Source of the DNA: Rhizobium leguminosarum bv. trifolii WSM1325
GTDB taxonomy: Bacteria; Pseudomonadota; Alphaproteobacteria; Rhizobiales; Rhizobiaceae
Length of the DNA stretch: 64,000 nt
Direction of reading: 5' to 3'
Assembly: GCA_000023185.1 (NCBI GenBank)
Contig: CP001623.1
Span: 620,001 to 684,000 of the forward strand
The notes under the pieces were generated by a model. That model was not told the DNA's origin and did not search any database. It worked only from the letters and a program-made list of their open reading frames with translations. Positions 25,650-34,349 of the stretch are shown here, one piece after another (position 1 is the stretch's first letter; the number at the start of each line of letters is the position of its first letter). A program made the position numbers and the translations under genes.

Positions 25650-27035
25650 ATGACAAAGTGGCGCCCCGATCCCTCGCAACTTCGCCGGCCGGCCTATCTT
25701 TCGCTTGCCGAACAGATCGCAAACGCGATCACCGACGGCAAGCTCACCGACGGCACACAATTGCCGCCGCATCGCAAGCTGGCGGACGACCTGCATCTTT
25801 CCGTGCAGACGGTCAGCCGCGCCTATGACGAGCTGATCCGTCGGGGGCTGATATCAGGCGAGATCGGACGCGGCAGCTTCGTCCAGACCAGGCCGCGTGA
25901 ACCGGAGCCGCCCTATCTGCCGGAACGGCTGGGCGAGGTGATCGATCTGTCGATCCTGAAACCGGTCTGCGAGCAGATCCATTTGGAAAGGCTGCGGCAG
26001 GCCTTCGGCTGGCTTTCGGAAAACCTGCCTTCCAGCTCGGCGCTGTCGTTCAGGCCGAACATGGTGTTTCCGCGCCACCGCGCCGTCGCCACGGAATGGC
26101 TGGCGCGCTGCGGGCTGGAGATATCGCCGCTGAACATCAGCGTGACGAACGGTGCGACATCGGGCATGACCGTGGCGTTGATGAGCGTTGCCCCGCCCGG
26201 CTCGACGGTTGCGACCGAAGCCATCAGCCATCATACGCTCGTTCCGCTCTCGACCTATCTCGGTCTGCACCTGGAAGGGTTGGCGATCGACGAGGAGGGC
26301 ATGATCCCCGATGCGCTGGACGAAGCCTGCCGGAAGGGACCGATCCGGGCGATTTTCCTGCAGCCCTCGGTGATCAATCCGATGGCGGCGCTGATGAGCG
26401 CGGAACGCAGACAGGCGCTCGCCACTGTCGCCGCCAAACATGATATCGCGATCATCGAAAACGATATTCTCGGCCCGATGGTCGAGAATCGTGCGCCGCC
26501 GATGGCCGCGTTTGCGCCGGAGCGGACACTCTACGTTACGAGCTTCACGAAAATTACCGTTCCGGGCCTGCGGATCGGCTATCTCACCGCGCCTGACCGC
26601 TATGTCGCCGCCGTCGCCAACCGGCATCTCGTCTCCAACTGGATGGCGACGCCTGCCATGGCCGAGATCGCCACCCGCTGGGTCAGCGACGGCACGGCGA
26701 TGGAACTGGTCAACTGGCAGCGCCGCGCCCTTTTGAGCCGGCATGCGATCGCGGCGGAGATGCTGGCCGGCCAGCCATACCGGGCGCATCCGCAAAGCCT
26801 GCACGTCTGGCTGCCGCTCTCCGGCAACCATACCGAAGACGGGTTCGTATCGCAGGCAAGGCTGCGCGGCGTGGCGATCGCGCCCGGCAAATCGTTCCAC
26901 ACCACCGATCAGGGCTGGACGCCGGCCGTGCGCATCTCGCTCGGTTCGACGACCGAAAGCGAGCTGCGGACCGGGCTCGGCATCGTCGCCTCATTGGCGC
27001 AGGGAAATCCGCAAGAGCTGCTGCTCGCGATCTGA
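25650..27035 (+). CDS. enuR: MocR/GntR-type PLP-dependent regulator of ectoine utilisation
   Basis: About 461 residues from the ATG at 25650 (a TTG at 25608 is in frame but less likely). The N-terminal GntR winged helix is LSLAEQIANAITDGKLTDGT, with LADDLHLSVQTVSRAYDELI and GEIGRGSFV. The remainder is an aminotransferase class I fold, with the PLP lysine in TSFTKITVPGLRIGY. EnuR homologues repress the ectoine genes and are released when ectoine-derived metabolites such as diaminobutyrate react with the bound PLP. Position before ehuA supports the call. Confidence 0.92.
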   Translation: MTKWRPDPSQLRRPAYLSLAEQIANAITDGKLTDGTQLPPHRKLADDLHLSVQTVSRAYDELIRRGLISGEIGRGSFVQTRPREPEPPYLPERLGEVIDLSILKPVCEQIHLERLRQAFGWLSENLPSSSALSFRPNMVFPRHRAVATEWLARCGLEISPLNISVTNGATSGMTVALMSVAPPGSTVATEAISHHTLVPLSTYLGLHLEGLAIDEEGMIPDALDEACRKGPIRAIFLQPSVINPMAALMSAERRQALATVAAKHDIAIIENDILGPMVENRAPPMAAFAPERTLYVTSFTKITVPGLRIGYLTAPDRYVAAVANRHLVSNWMATPAMAEIATRWVSDGTAMELVNWQRRALLSRHAIAAEMLAGQPYRAHPQSLHVWLPLSGNHTEDGFVSQARLRGVAIAPGKSFHTTDQGWTPAVRISLGSTTESELRTGLGIVASLAQGNPQELLLAI

Positions 27036-27070
27036 TGCAAATGCCTTGCGTTTGAGCATATGCAGAATAA

Positions 27071-27103
27071 TTGTCATGATATTATTTTACGAATTGACAT
27101 GAT
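27071..27103. promoter_or_regulatory. Direct repeat before ehuA, candidate EnuR operator
   Basis: TTGTCATGAT (27071-27080) and TTGACATGAT (27094-27103) match at 9 of 10 bases and start 23 bp apart, about two helical turns. They lie in the 122-bp enuR-ehuA gap. MocR regulators commonly bind two direct repeats with such spacing, so this is the best candidate EnuR site. Confidence 0.5.
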
Positions 27104-27157
27104 TTTGATGGGCCGTCATCGTTAGGACATTGCTTGTCTCAACAGGGAGAGACATGA

Positions 27158-27943
27158 ATGCTTCCGCCCATCATCCGCATTGACAACATCGTCAAGAAAT
27201 ACGGCCCGCTGACCGTGCTCGACGGCCTGTCGATGAATGTCATGCCGGGCGAGAAGCTGGCGCTGATCGGGCCATCCGGCTCCGGCAAGACGACGATCCT
27301 GCGTATTCTGATGACGTTGGAGACGATCAGCGGCGGCCATATCGAAGTCGACGGCGAACAGCTCTACCATATGCCTGGTAGCAGTGGGCTGGTGCCGGCC
27401 GACGAACGGCACCTGCATCGGATGCGCGAAAAGATCGGCATGGTCTTTCAGCATTTCAATCTGTTCCCGCACAAATGCGTGCTCGACAACGTGACGCTGG
27501 CGCCGATGCTGACCAAGGGCATCAAGCGGCCCGTGGCGGAAAAACGGGCGATGGAGCTTCTCGACATGGTCGGCTTGGCCGACAAGGCTAAAAGTGTCCC
27601 GGCGCAGCTTTCCGGCGGGCAAAAGCAGCGCGTCGCCATTGCTAGGGCGCTGGCGCTATCGCCGAAGATCATGCTGTTCGACGAGGTGACCTCGGCGCTT
27701 GACCCGGAACTGGTCGAGGAGGTGCTGAACGTCATGCGGCGGCTGGCGTCCGAGAGCGACATGACCATGCTTCTCGTCACGCATGAAATGGGCTTCGCCC
27801 ATGATTTCGCCGACCGTGTGCTGTTCTTCGATCGCGGCAAAATCGTCGAGGAAGGCAAGCCGGGCGACATCTTTCGCAATCCGAAACAGGAGAGAACGCA
27901 GACCTTCCTGCGCAAGATCATTGCGGCGGGGCACCGCGTCTGA
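27158..27943 (+). CDS. ehuA: Ectoine/hydroxyectoine ABC transporter ATP-binding protein
   Basis: A 261-residue ATPase of the polar-amino-acid type. Walker [11 protein letters not shown]-loop [12 protein letters not shown], signature LSGGQKQR, Walker [15 protein letters not shown], switch [10 protein letters not shown]. It opens the ehuABCD-eut operon, in the order known from Sinorhizobium meliloti. It energises EhuC/EhuD. Confidence 0.93.
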   Translation: MLPPIIRIDNIVKKYGPLTVLDGLSMNVMPGEKLALIGPSGSGKTTILRILMTLETISGGHIEVDGEQLYHMPGSSGLVPADERHLHRMREKIGMVFQHFNLFPHKCVLDNVTLAPMLTKGIKRPVAEKRAMELLDMVGLADKAKSVPAQLSGGQKQRVAIARALALSPKIMLFDEVTSALDPELVEEVLNVMRRLASESDMTMLLVTHEMGFAHDFADRVLFFDRGKIVEEGKPGDIFRNPKQERTQTFLRKIIAAGHRV

Positions 27944-27998
27944 CCTCAGACATTGCCCGCAAGAACAAACTCAAGGAAAATCAGAGGAGTTGGGAACG

Positions 27999-28847
27999 AT
28001 GAAAACACGATATCTTTTGAGCGCCGCCAGCCTGTCAGTGCTTCTGATCACGGCGGCTTCGCCTGCCTCCGCCGCCGATGACAAGCTCGAGCAGTTGAAG
28101 GAGCAAGGCTTTGCGCGTATCGCCATCGCCAACGAGCCGCCGTTCACCGCCGTCGGCGCCGACGGCAAGGTTTCCGGCGCGGCCCCCGATGTGGCGCGCG
28201 CAATATTCGAAAAGCTGGGCGTCAAGGAAGTGGTCGCCTCGATCTCGGAATATGGCGCAATGATCCCCGGCCTGCAGGCCGGCCGCCACGACGCGATCAC
28301 CGCAGGCCTCTTCATGAAGCCCGAGCGCTGCAACGCCGTCGCCTATTCCGAACCGATCCTTTGCGACGCCGAAGCTTTCGCGCTCAAGAAGGGCAACCCG
28401 CTGAAGCTGACGAGCTACAAGGACATCGCCGACAATCCGGACGCCAAGATCGGCGCGCCGGGCGGCGGTACCGAGGAGAAGCTGGCGCTTGAGGCCGGCG
28501 TGCCGCGCGATCGCGTCATCGTCGTTCCGGATGGCCAGAGCGGCATCAAGATGCTGCAGGACGGCCGCATCGACGTCTACTCGCTGCCGGTTCTGTCGAT
28601 CCACGATCTGATGGCCAAGGCGAACGATCCGAACCTCGAGACCGTCGCACCCGTCGTCAATGCGCCGGTCTATTGCGATGGCGCGGCCTTCCGCAAGCAG
28701 GACGTTGCGCTCCGCGACGCCTTCGATGTCGAGCTGAAGAAGCTGAAGGAATCCGGCGAATTCGCCAAGATCATCGAGCCCTACGGTTTCTCGGCCAAGG
28801 CGGCGATGTCGACGAGCCGCGAAAAGCTTTGCGCCGCGGCGAAGTAA
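27999..28847 (+). CDS. ehuB: Ectoine/hydroxyectoine ABC transporter substrate-binding protein
   Basis: A 282-residue periplasmic family-3 solute-binding protein, ATG after AGAGGAG. The signal peptide is MKTRYLLSAASLSVLLITAA, with cleavage after ASPASA. The mature part has ARIAIANEPPFTAVG, GAAPDVARAIFEKLG, and AMIPGLQAGRHDAITAGLFM, characteristic of EhuB. Phe residues in the pocket (NEPPF, GLFM) match the aromatic cage used for ectoines. A perfect hairpin and a repeat element lie between it and ehuC. Confidence 0.93.
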   Translation: MKTRYLLSAASLSVLLITAASPASAADDKLEQLKEQGFARIAIANEPPFTAVGADGKVSGAAPDVARAIFEKLGVKEVVASISEYGAMIPGLQAGRHDAITAGLFMKPERCNAVAYSEPILCDAEAFALKKGNPLKLTSYKDIADNPDAKIGAPGGGTEEKLALEAGVPRDRVIVVPDGQSGIKMLQDGRIDVYSLPVLSIHDLMAKANDPNLETVAPVVNAPVYCDGAAFRKQDVALRDAFDVELKKLKESGEFAKIIEPYGFSAKAAMSTSREKLCAAAK

Positions 28848-28861
28848 CAAGGGGTTAGCAG

Positions 28862-28886
28862 CCGGCCATGTCATGGACATGGCCGG
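28862..28886 (+). terminator. Hairpin between ehuB and ehuC
   Basis: Perfect 11-bp arms, CCGGCCATGTC (28862-28872) and GACATGGCCGG (28876-28886), around a 3-nt ATG loop, 14 bp after the ehuB stop. No T-tract follows. It probably protects ehuB mRNA or limits read-through into ehuC. Confidence 0.75.
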
Positions 28887-28907
28887 ATTGTCCCCGAACG
28901 ATCTTCC

Positions 28908-29010
28908 AAAGCGCGTCGCGATCTTTCAGATTGGCACCTCGCGCTTTAGGTCCTTGTTTTTACGCATGTCGTTCTCGCAAAAGCGCTGCACAGTTTTGCG
29001 CGACATGCTC
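28908..29010 (-). repeat. Rhizobial intergenic palindromic repeat, copy 1
   Basis: About 103 bp whose reverse complement matches the element at 60336-60440 with only scattered differences, including the shared blocks GCATGTCGCGCAAAA, CGACATGCGTAAAAACAA and AATCTGAAAGATCGCGAC. It is internally palindromic and resembles the RIME-type intergenic mosaic elements of Rhizobiaceae. It occupies most of the ehuB-ehuC gap. Confidence 0.8.
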
Positions 29011-29027
29011 GAAGAAGTGAGTTGCCG

Positions 29028-29687
29028 ATGTCGGTATGGTCCGGCTATCTGACACTGATCCTTGAGGGCGCCCTGGTGACGCTCGAACTGACGATCATGG
29101 GATCTGCGCTGGCGCTGGTGATGGCCTTCCTGGCGGGCCTCGGCCGGTTGTCGCGCTTCTTCGCCGTGCGCGCGTTGGCGACGGCCTATATCGAGTTCTT
29201 CCGCGGCACCTCGATCTTCGTCCAGCTCTTCTGGGTCTATTTCGTACTGCCTTTCGCGGGCTTGACCCTGACGCCGCTGCAGGCGGGCGTGTTGGCGCTC
29301 GGGCTGAATGTCGGCGCCTATGCGGCGGAAGTGGTGCGCGGCGCCGTCAAGGCCGTCGGGCGCGAACAGTCGGAAGCCTGCATCGCGCTCAACCTTTCGC
29401 GATACCAGCGCATGCGCCACGTCATCCTGCCGCAGGCGCTGCCGCTGATGCTGCCGACCTTCTGCAACAATGCGATCGAACTCTTGAAGGGCACGGCCGT
29501 CGTGTCGCTGATCTCGCTGACCGATATGACGTTCCAGGCGCAGGTAGTGCGGGCCCAAACCGGCAACACGCTGGTGCCCTTCGCGACGATCCTCATCCTC
29601 TATTTTCTCATGGCCTCGGCGATCTCCGCGACGATGCGCTGGCTGGAGCGACGGATGGCGCGCAGCCTCGACGGCATAAGGACCTGA
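29028..29687 (+). CDS. ehuC: Ectoine/hydroxyectoine ABC transporter permease
   Basis: A 219-residue HisMQ-type permease. The ATG at 29028 is chosen over a TTG two codons earlier. About five hydrophobic segments; the family motif FFRGTSIFVQLFWVYF follows the second segment, and the EAA loop is EQSEACIALNLSRYQRMRHV. It forms the membrane channel with EhuD, whose gene begins 4 bp downstream. Confidence 0.92.
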   Translation: MSVWSGYLTLILEGALVTLELTIMGSALALVMAFLAGLGRLSRFFAVRALATAYIEFFRGTSIFVQLFWVYFVLPFAGLTLTPLQAGVLALGLNVGAYAAEVVRGAVKAVGREQSEACIALNLSRYQRMRHVILPQALPLMLPTFCNNAIELLKGTAVVSLISLTDMTFQAQVVRAQTGNTLVPFATILILYFLMASAISATMRWLERRMARSLDGIRT

Positions 29688-29691
29688 TCAG

Positions 29692-30351
29692 ATGGAATGG
29701 GATTGGGACTTCGTCTGGCAGATCATGCCGACCCTTCTCGAAGGGTTCAAGATCACTCTTCTCGCGACCATCCTCGGCGCTGCCGTCGCCATGATCGTCG
29801 GCCTGGGGCTCGCCATTGCGCGACGCTCACCGGTCGCCGGCATTTCCAGGACGGTCGCTTTCGTCTCGGAATTCATCCGCGGCACGCCATTGCTGGTGCA
29901 GCTCTACTTCATCTTCTACGTGCTGCCGGATATCGGCATTCGGCTGGCGCCGCTGGTCGCCGGCGTCATCGGCATGGGCATTCACTATGCGACCTATACC
30001 GCCGAGGTCTATCGCGCCGGCATCGAGAACGTGCCGCGCGGCCAATGGGAGGCGGCCAAGGCCACCAATTTGACGACGCGCCAGGCCTGGATCCACGTGA
30101 TCCTGCCGCAGGCGATCCCGCCGATGATCCCGGCGCTCGCCAATTATTTCATCGCCATGTTCAAGGAAACGCCGCTGCTTTCGGCGATCACCGTGCTCGA
30201 ACTCATGAACCAGGCAAAGAGCATCGCCAACAGCAACTACCGCTACATCGAGCCGATGACGCTGGTCGGTGTCTTCTTCCTCGTCATCAGCCTGATCTCG
30301 GTCGTGGGATTACGCTGGCTCGAAGAACGCTACGCCAGGATGGATGACTGA
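29692..30351 (+). CDS. ehuD: Ectoine/hydroxyectoine ABC transporter permease
   Basis: A 219-residue HisMQ-type permease. FIRGTPLLVQLYFIFYVLPD is the family block and GQWEAAKATNLTTRQAWIHV the EAA loop that docks on EhuA. Five membrane segments. It lies 2 bp before eutA, so transport and catabolic genes are one transcript. Confidence 0.93.
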   Translation: MEWDWDFVWQIMPTLLEGFKITLLATILGAAVAMIVGLGLAIARRSPVAGISRTVAFVSEFIRGTPLLVQLYFIFYVLPDIGIRLAPLVAGVIGMGIHYATYTAEVYRAGIENVPRGQWEAAKATNLTTRQAWIHVILPQAIPPMIPALANYFIAMFKETPLLSAITVLELMNQAKSIANSNYRYIEPMTLVGVFFLVISLISVVGLRWLEERYARMDD

Positions 30352-30353
30352 CC

Positions 30354-31133
30354 ATGACCGCAGAGATCGAGATCATCCCGGCCGGCCGGCTGCCGCGGCT
30401 GGAGGACCGGCCGCTGGAAAAGCGCATCGGCCTGGTCATCCTCGCGACGGACCATACAACGGAAGTCGACTTCCAGCGTATGGTCGCCAGCGATCGCCTC
30501 GGCGTCTATGTCAGCCGCATCCACTATGCCAATCCGGTCACGCCGGAAAACCTCTTGAAGATGCAGCCGTCGCTGACGGAAGGCGCGGCACTGATCCTGC
30601 CGGGCGAGGCGCTCGATGCCATCGTCTATTCCTGCACCTCCGCCTCGGTGGTGATCGGCGACCGGAACATCGAGGCGGCGATCCATGCGGGCAAACCCGG
30701 CGTTCCCGTCGTGACGCCGACGGCTGCCGCCGTAACCGGCCTGAAGGCGCTGGGCGCCAGGCGGATTTCGGTGCTGACGCCCTATACGATCGAGACCAGC
30801 CGGCCGATGGCGGATTATTTCGCGGAGCTTGGCTTTGCTATCGACCGCTTCACCTGTCTCGGCCTGACCGATGATCGCGAGATGGCGCGGATCGCGCCGG
30901 ACGAGATCCTTGCCTTCGCACGCCAGGCGCTGGCGCCGCAGTCGGACGCGCTGTTTATTTCCTGTACGGCCGTGCGGGCAGCAGAGGTCGCGGCCCGGAT
31001 CGAGGCTGAAGTCGGCAAGCCGGTGGTCACTAGCAATCTCGCGACCGCCTGGGCTTGCCTGCGGCTTTGCGGCGATGATCGGGCGCGGCCCGAACTCGGT
31101 CAATTGATGACCAAGCCCTATCGGGAAGGCTGA
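30354..31133 (+). CDS. eutA: Ectoine utilisation protein EutA (Asp/Glu racemase/maleate isomerase fold)
   Basis: A 259-residue protein of the Asp/Glu racemase superfamily. The two active-site Cys motifs are YSCTSASVVIGD and FISCTAVRAAEV. VVTPTAAAVTGLKALG is the central helix region. EutA with EutB and EutC is thought to convert 5-hydroxyectoine or its breakdown product toward the ectoine route; the exact chemistry is not settled. Confidence 0.9.
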   Translation: MTAEIEIIPAGRLPRLEDRPLEKRIGLVILATDHTTEVDFQRMVASDRLGVYVSRIHYANPVTPENLLKMQPSLTEGAALILPGEALDAIVYSCTSASVVIGDRNIEAAIHAGKPGVPVVTPTAAAVTGLKALGARRISVLTPYTIETSRPMADYFAELGFAIDRFTCLGLTDDREMARIAPDEILAFARQALAPQSDALFISCTAVRAAEVAARIEAEVGKPVVTSNLATAWACLRLCGDDRARPELGQLMTKPYREG

Positions 31134-31137
31134 GATC

Positions 31138-32139
31138 ATGGTGAGCACCTTGCCCGTTTCGCTGGAGGATATCCACGCCGCGGCCCGCCGGATTGCCGGC
31201 CGCGTGCTCTGTACATCGATGGTGCAGTCCGCTTCACTTGGCGAATTGGCCGGCGCGCCTGTCCATCTCAAGCTCGAACATCATCAGACGACCGGCAGTT
31301 TCAAGCTGCGCGGAGCGACCAACGCGGTGCTTTCTTTGTCGCCGGCGGAGCGCTCGCGCGGCTTCGTCGCGGCCTCGACCGGAAATCACGGCCGTGCACT
31401 TGCCTATGCGGCAAAGGCGGAAGGTGCCGTCGCGACCATCTGCATGTCGCGGCTGGTGCCGGAGAACAAGGTTTCGGAAATCCGCCGCCTCGGTGCCGAT
31501 GTCCGTATCATCGGAAGGTCGCAAGACGAAGCGCAGCAGGAGGTCGACCGGCTGGTGCGCGAGGAGGGGCTGGTGATGGTCCCGCCCTTTGATGATCCTG
31601 ATGTCGTGGCCGGGCAGGGGACACTGGGGCTTGAAATCATCGACACCTTGCCGGAGGCGGCAATCGTGCTGGTGCCGCTCTCGGGCGGCGGCCTGGCGGC
31701 CGGCGTTGCCGCCGCGGTCAAAGGCATCAGCTCGAAGACCAAAGTGATCGGCCTGACGATGGAGAAGGGTGCCGCGATGAAGGCAAGCCTCGATGCTAGA
31801 CGGCCGGTGCAGGTCGAGGAGGTATCGAGCCTTGCCGACTCGCTCGGCGGCGGCATCGGCCTCGACAATCGCGTGACCTTGGCCATGTGCCGAGACCTTC
31901 TCGACGAGGTCATCCTGCTGACGGAAGCGGAAATCGCCGCCGGCATGCGCCATGCCTATGCCTGCGAACGCCAAATCGTCGAAGGCGCGGGCGCGGTCGG
32001 CATTGCAGCGCTTCTTGCCGGGAAAATTGTGGGGAACGGTCCCATCGTCGCGATCCTGTCCGGGCAGAATGTCGACATGGAACAGCACAGGCGGGTGATC
32101 AATGGCAAGGCGGCACTCTGTGGGGAGGAGGGACCATGA
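31138..32139 (+). CDS. eutB: Hydroxyectoine utilisation dehydratase EutB (threonine-dehydratase-like)
   Basis: A 333-residue fold-type II PLP enzyme. The PLP lysine is in GSFKLRGATNAVL, the substrate loop is STGNHGRALAYAA, and the phosphate-binding loop is SGGGLAAGVA. In the eut operon it is believed to remove the hydroxyl group of the hydroxyectoine-derived intermediate. Its end overlaps the eutC start by 4 bp. Confidence 0.92.
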   Translation: MVSTLPVSLEDIHAAARRIAGRVLCTSMVQSASLGELAGAPVHLKLEHHQTTGSFKLRGATNAVLSLSPAERSRGFVAASTGNHGRALAYAAKAEGAVATICMSRLVPENKVSEIRRLGADVRIIGRSQDEAQQEVDRLVREEGLVMVPPFDDPDVVAGQGTLGLEIIDTLPEAAIVLVPLSGGGLAAGVAAAVKGISSKTKVIGLTMEKGAAMKASLDARRPVQVEEVSSLADSLGGGIGLDNRVTLAMCRDLLDEVILLTEAEIAAGMRHAYACERQIVEGAGAVGIAALLAGKIVGNGPIVAILSGQNVDMEQHRRVINGKAALCGEEGP

Positions 32140-33128
32140 GCCGGATGATCATTCTGACGGAAGCGGAACTGCGGAAAGTCATCGCGCTTGATCGCGATGC
32201 GGTTGATTGCGTCGAGGCCGCTTTCGCAGCGCTTGCGACCAAGGCTGTCGCCATGCCGCCGATCCTGCGGCTCGACATTCCGGAATATCGGGGCGAAGTC
32301 GACGTAAAGACCGCCTATGTGCCCGGCATCGAGGGCTTCGCAATCAAGATCAGCCCCGGCTTCTTCGACAACCCCAAGATCGGCCTGCCGAGCACCAACG
32401 GCATGATGGTGCTGCTGTCGAGCCGAACCGGACTGGTGCAGGCGCTGCTCTTGGACAACGGCTATCTCACCGACGTGCGCACCGCAGCGGCCGGCGCCGT
32501 CGCGGCAAAACATCTGTCGCGGGAAAATGCGTCCGTGGCCGCGATCTTCGGCGCCGGCATGCAGGCGCGGCTGCAGCTCGAGGCACTGACGCTGGTCCGG
32601 CCGATCCGCGAAGCGAGGATATGGGCGCGCGATTCTGCCAAGGCGCAAAGCGTGGCAGCGGAACTGGCCGCAAAGCTCGGCTTTTCCGTCACCGCCACAC
32701 CGGACGCCAGAGGCGCAGTGACCGGCGCCGATCTCATCGTTACCACCACGCCTTCCGAAACCCCGATCATCGAGGCCGGGTGGCTGGAACCCGGACAGCA
32801 TCTGACGGCCATGGGCTCGGACACCGAACACAAGAACGAGATCGATCCGGCCGCCATTGCGGTTGCTGACCTCTACGTCGCCGACAGCCTGAAGCAGACG
32901 CGCCGTCTCGGCGAGTTGCATCACGCAATCGATGGCGGCCTGGTCGCAGATGACGCGATCTTTGCCGAGCTCGGCCAGATCGTTGCCGGCCGGACGCGGG
33001 GACGGACGCGCAACGACCAGATCACCATTGCGGACCTGACCGGAACCGGCATCCAGGACACCGCCATCGCCACGCTCGCCTTTACCCGCGCCGGCGCGGC
33101 CAATGCCGGGACCACATTCGAAAGCTGA
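32136..33128 (+). CDS. eutC: Ectoine utilisation protein EutC (ornithine cyclodeaminase/mu-crystallin family)
   Basis: A 330-residue protein starting at the ATG inside the eutB stop, with GGAGGAGG upstream. Family motifs are PPILRLDIPE, VDVKTAYVPGIEGFAIKIS, LLDNGYLTDVRTAAAGAVA and the NAD site AIFGAGMQARLQL. It likely works with EutB on hydroxyectoine-derived intermediates, as an imine reductase-type step. A 32-bp gap separates it from doeA. Confidence 0.92.
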   Translation: MSRMIILTEAELRKVIALDRDAVDCVEAAFAALATKAVAMPPILRLDIPEYRGEVDVKTAYVPGIEGFAIKISPGFFDNPKIGLPSTNGMMVLLSSRTGLVQALLLDNGYLTDVRTAAAGAVAAKHLSRENASVAAIFGAGMQARLQLEALTLVRPIREARIWARDSAKAQSVAAELAAKLGFSVTATPDARGAVTGADLIVTTTPSETPIIEAGWLEPGQHLTAMGSDTEHKNEIDPAAIAVADLYVADSLKQTRRLGELHHAIDGGLVADDAIFAELGQIVAGRTRGRTRNDQITIADLTGTGIQDTAIATLAFTRAGAANAGTTFES

Positions 33129-33160
33129 CCGGCGCGGCGCCGGAAGAGAAGGGAAGAAAC

Positions 33161-34342
33161 ATGACAAAGCCCAAACTCAAATTCTCGCTCGGCGAATATG
33201 CCGCGCGGCTGGAAAAGACACGGCGTGCCATGGAGGCGAAGGGTGTCGACCTGCTGATCGTCAGCGATCCGTCGAATATGGCCTGGCTGACCGGCTATGA
33301 CGGCTGGTCCTTCTACGTGCACCAGGCGGTGATCGTGCCGCCGCAGGGCGAGCCGATCTGGTTCGGCCGCGGCCAGGATGCCAACGGCGCCAAATTCACT
33401 GCCTATCTGAAGCACGACAACATCGTCGGTTATCCCGATCACTACGTGCAGTCGACCGAGCGCCACCCGATGGACTACCTCTCGGGCATCCTGACCGAGC
33501 GCGGCTTCGGCAAGCTGACGATCGGTGTCGAGATGGACAATTACTGGTTTTCGGCGGCGGCCTTTGCGGCGCTGCAAAAACATTTGCCGAACGCGCGCTT
33601 TGTCGACGCGACCGCCCTCGTCAACTGGCAGCGAGCCGTCAAGAGCGACACCGAGATCGGCTATATGCGCAATGCCGCCCGAATCGTCGAGGCGATGCAC
33701 GCCCGCATCTTCGACAAGATCGAAGTCGGCATGCGCAAGTGCGATCTGGTCGCGGAAATCTATGATGCCGGCACCCGCGGCGTCGACGGCATCGGCGGTG
33801 ATTATCCGGCGATCGTGCCGCTGCTGCCGTCCGGCGTCGAGGCATCGGCACCGCACCTGACCTGGGACGACCGGCCGCTGAAGAAGGGCGAGGGCACCTT
33901 CTTCGAGATCGCCGGCTGCTACAACCGCTATCACCTGCCGCTGTCGCGCACCGTCTTCCTCGGCAAGCCGACGCAGGCCTTTCTTGATGCCGAAAAGGCG
34001 ACGCTGGAAGGCATGGAAGCCGGTCTTGCAGTCGCCAGACCCGGCAATACCTGCGAGGATATTGCCAACGCCTTCTTCGCGGTGCTGAAGAAATACGGGA
34101 TCGTCAAGGATAACCGCACCGGTTATCCGATCGGCCTTTCCTATCCGCCGGACTGGGGCGAGCGCACTATGAGCCTGCGACCGGGCGATCGGACGGAGCT
34201 GAAGCCCGGCATGACCTTCCATTTCATGACCGGTCTCTGGCTCGACGACATGGGTTTCGAAACGACCGAGAGCATCCTCATCACCGACAGCGGCGTCGAG
34301 TGCTTCGCCAAAGTGCCGCGCAGGCTGATGGTCAAGGATTGA
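33161..34342 (+). CDS. doeA: Ectoine hydrolase (M24 peptidase-like)
   Basis: A 393-residue protein with AGGGAAG before the ATG. The N-terminal creatinase-like domain (LLIVSDPSNMAWLTGYDGWSF) precedes the M24 pita-bread domain, which has GIGGDYPAIVPLLPSGVEAS and YNRYHLPLSRTVFLG. The usual five metal ligands of M24 peptidases are largely absent, as known for DoeA. It opens the ectoine ring to N-acetyl-diaminobutyrate. Also named eutD. Confidence 0.93.
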   Translation: MTKPKLKFSLGEYAARLEKTRRAMEAKGVDLLIVSDPSNMAWLTGYDGWSFYVHQAVIVPPQGEPIWFGRGQDANGAKFTAYLKHDNIVGYPDHYVQSTERHPMDYLSGILTERGFGKLTIGVEMDNYWFSAAAFAALQKHLPNARFVDATALVNWQRAVKSDTEIGYMRNAARIVEAMHARIFDKIEVGMRKCDLVAEIYDAGTRGVDGIGGDYPAIVPLLPSGVEASAPHLTWDDRPLKKGEGTFFEIAGCYNRYHLPLSRTVFLGKPTQAFLDAEKATLEGMEAGLAVARPGNTCEDIANAFFAVLKKYGIVKDNRTGYPIGLSYPPDWGERTMSLRPGDRTELKPGMTFHFMTGLWLDDMGFETTESILITDSGVECFAKVPRRLMVKD

Positions 34343-34349
34343 GGCTGTC

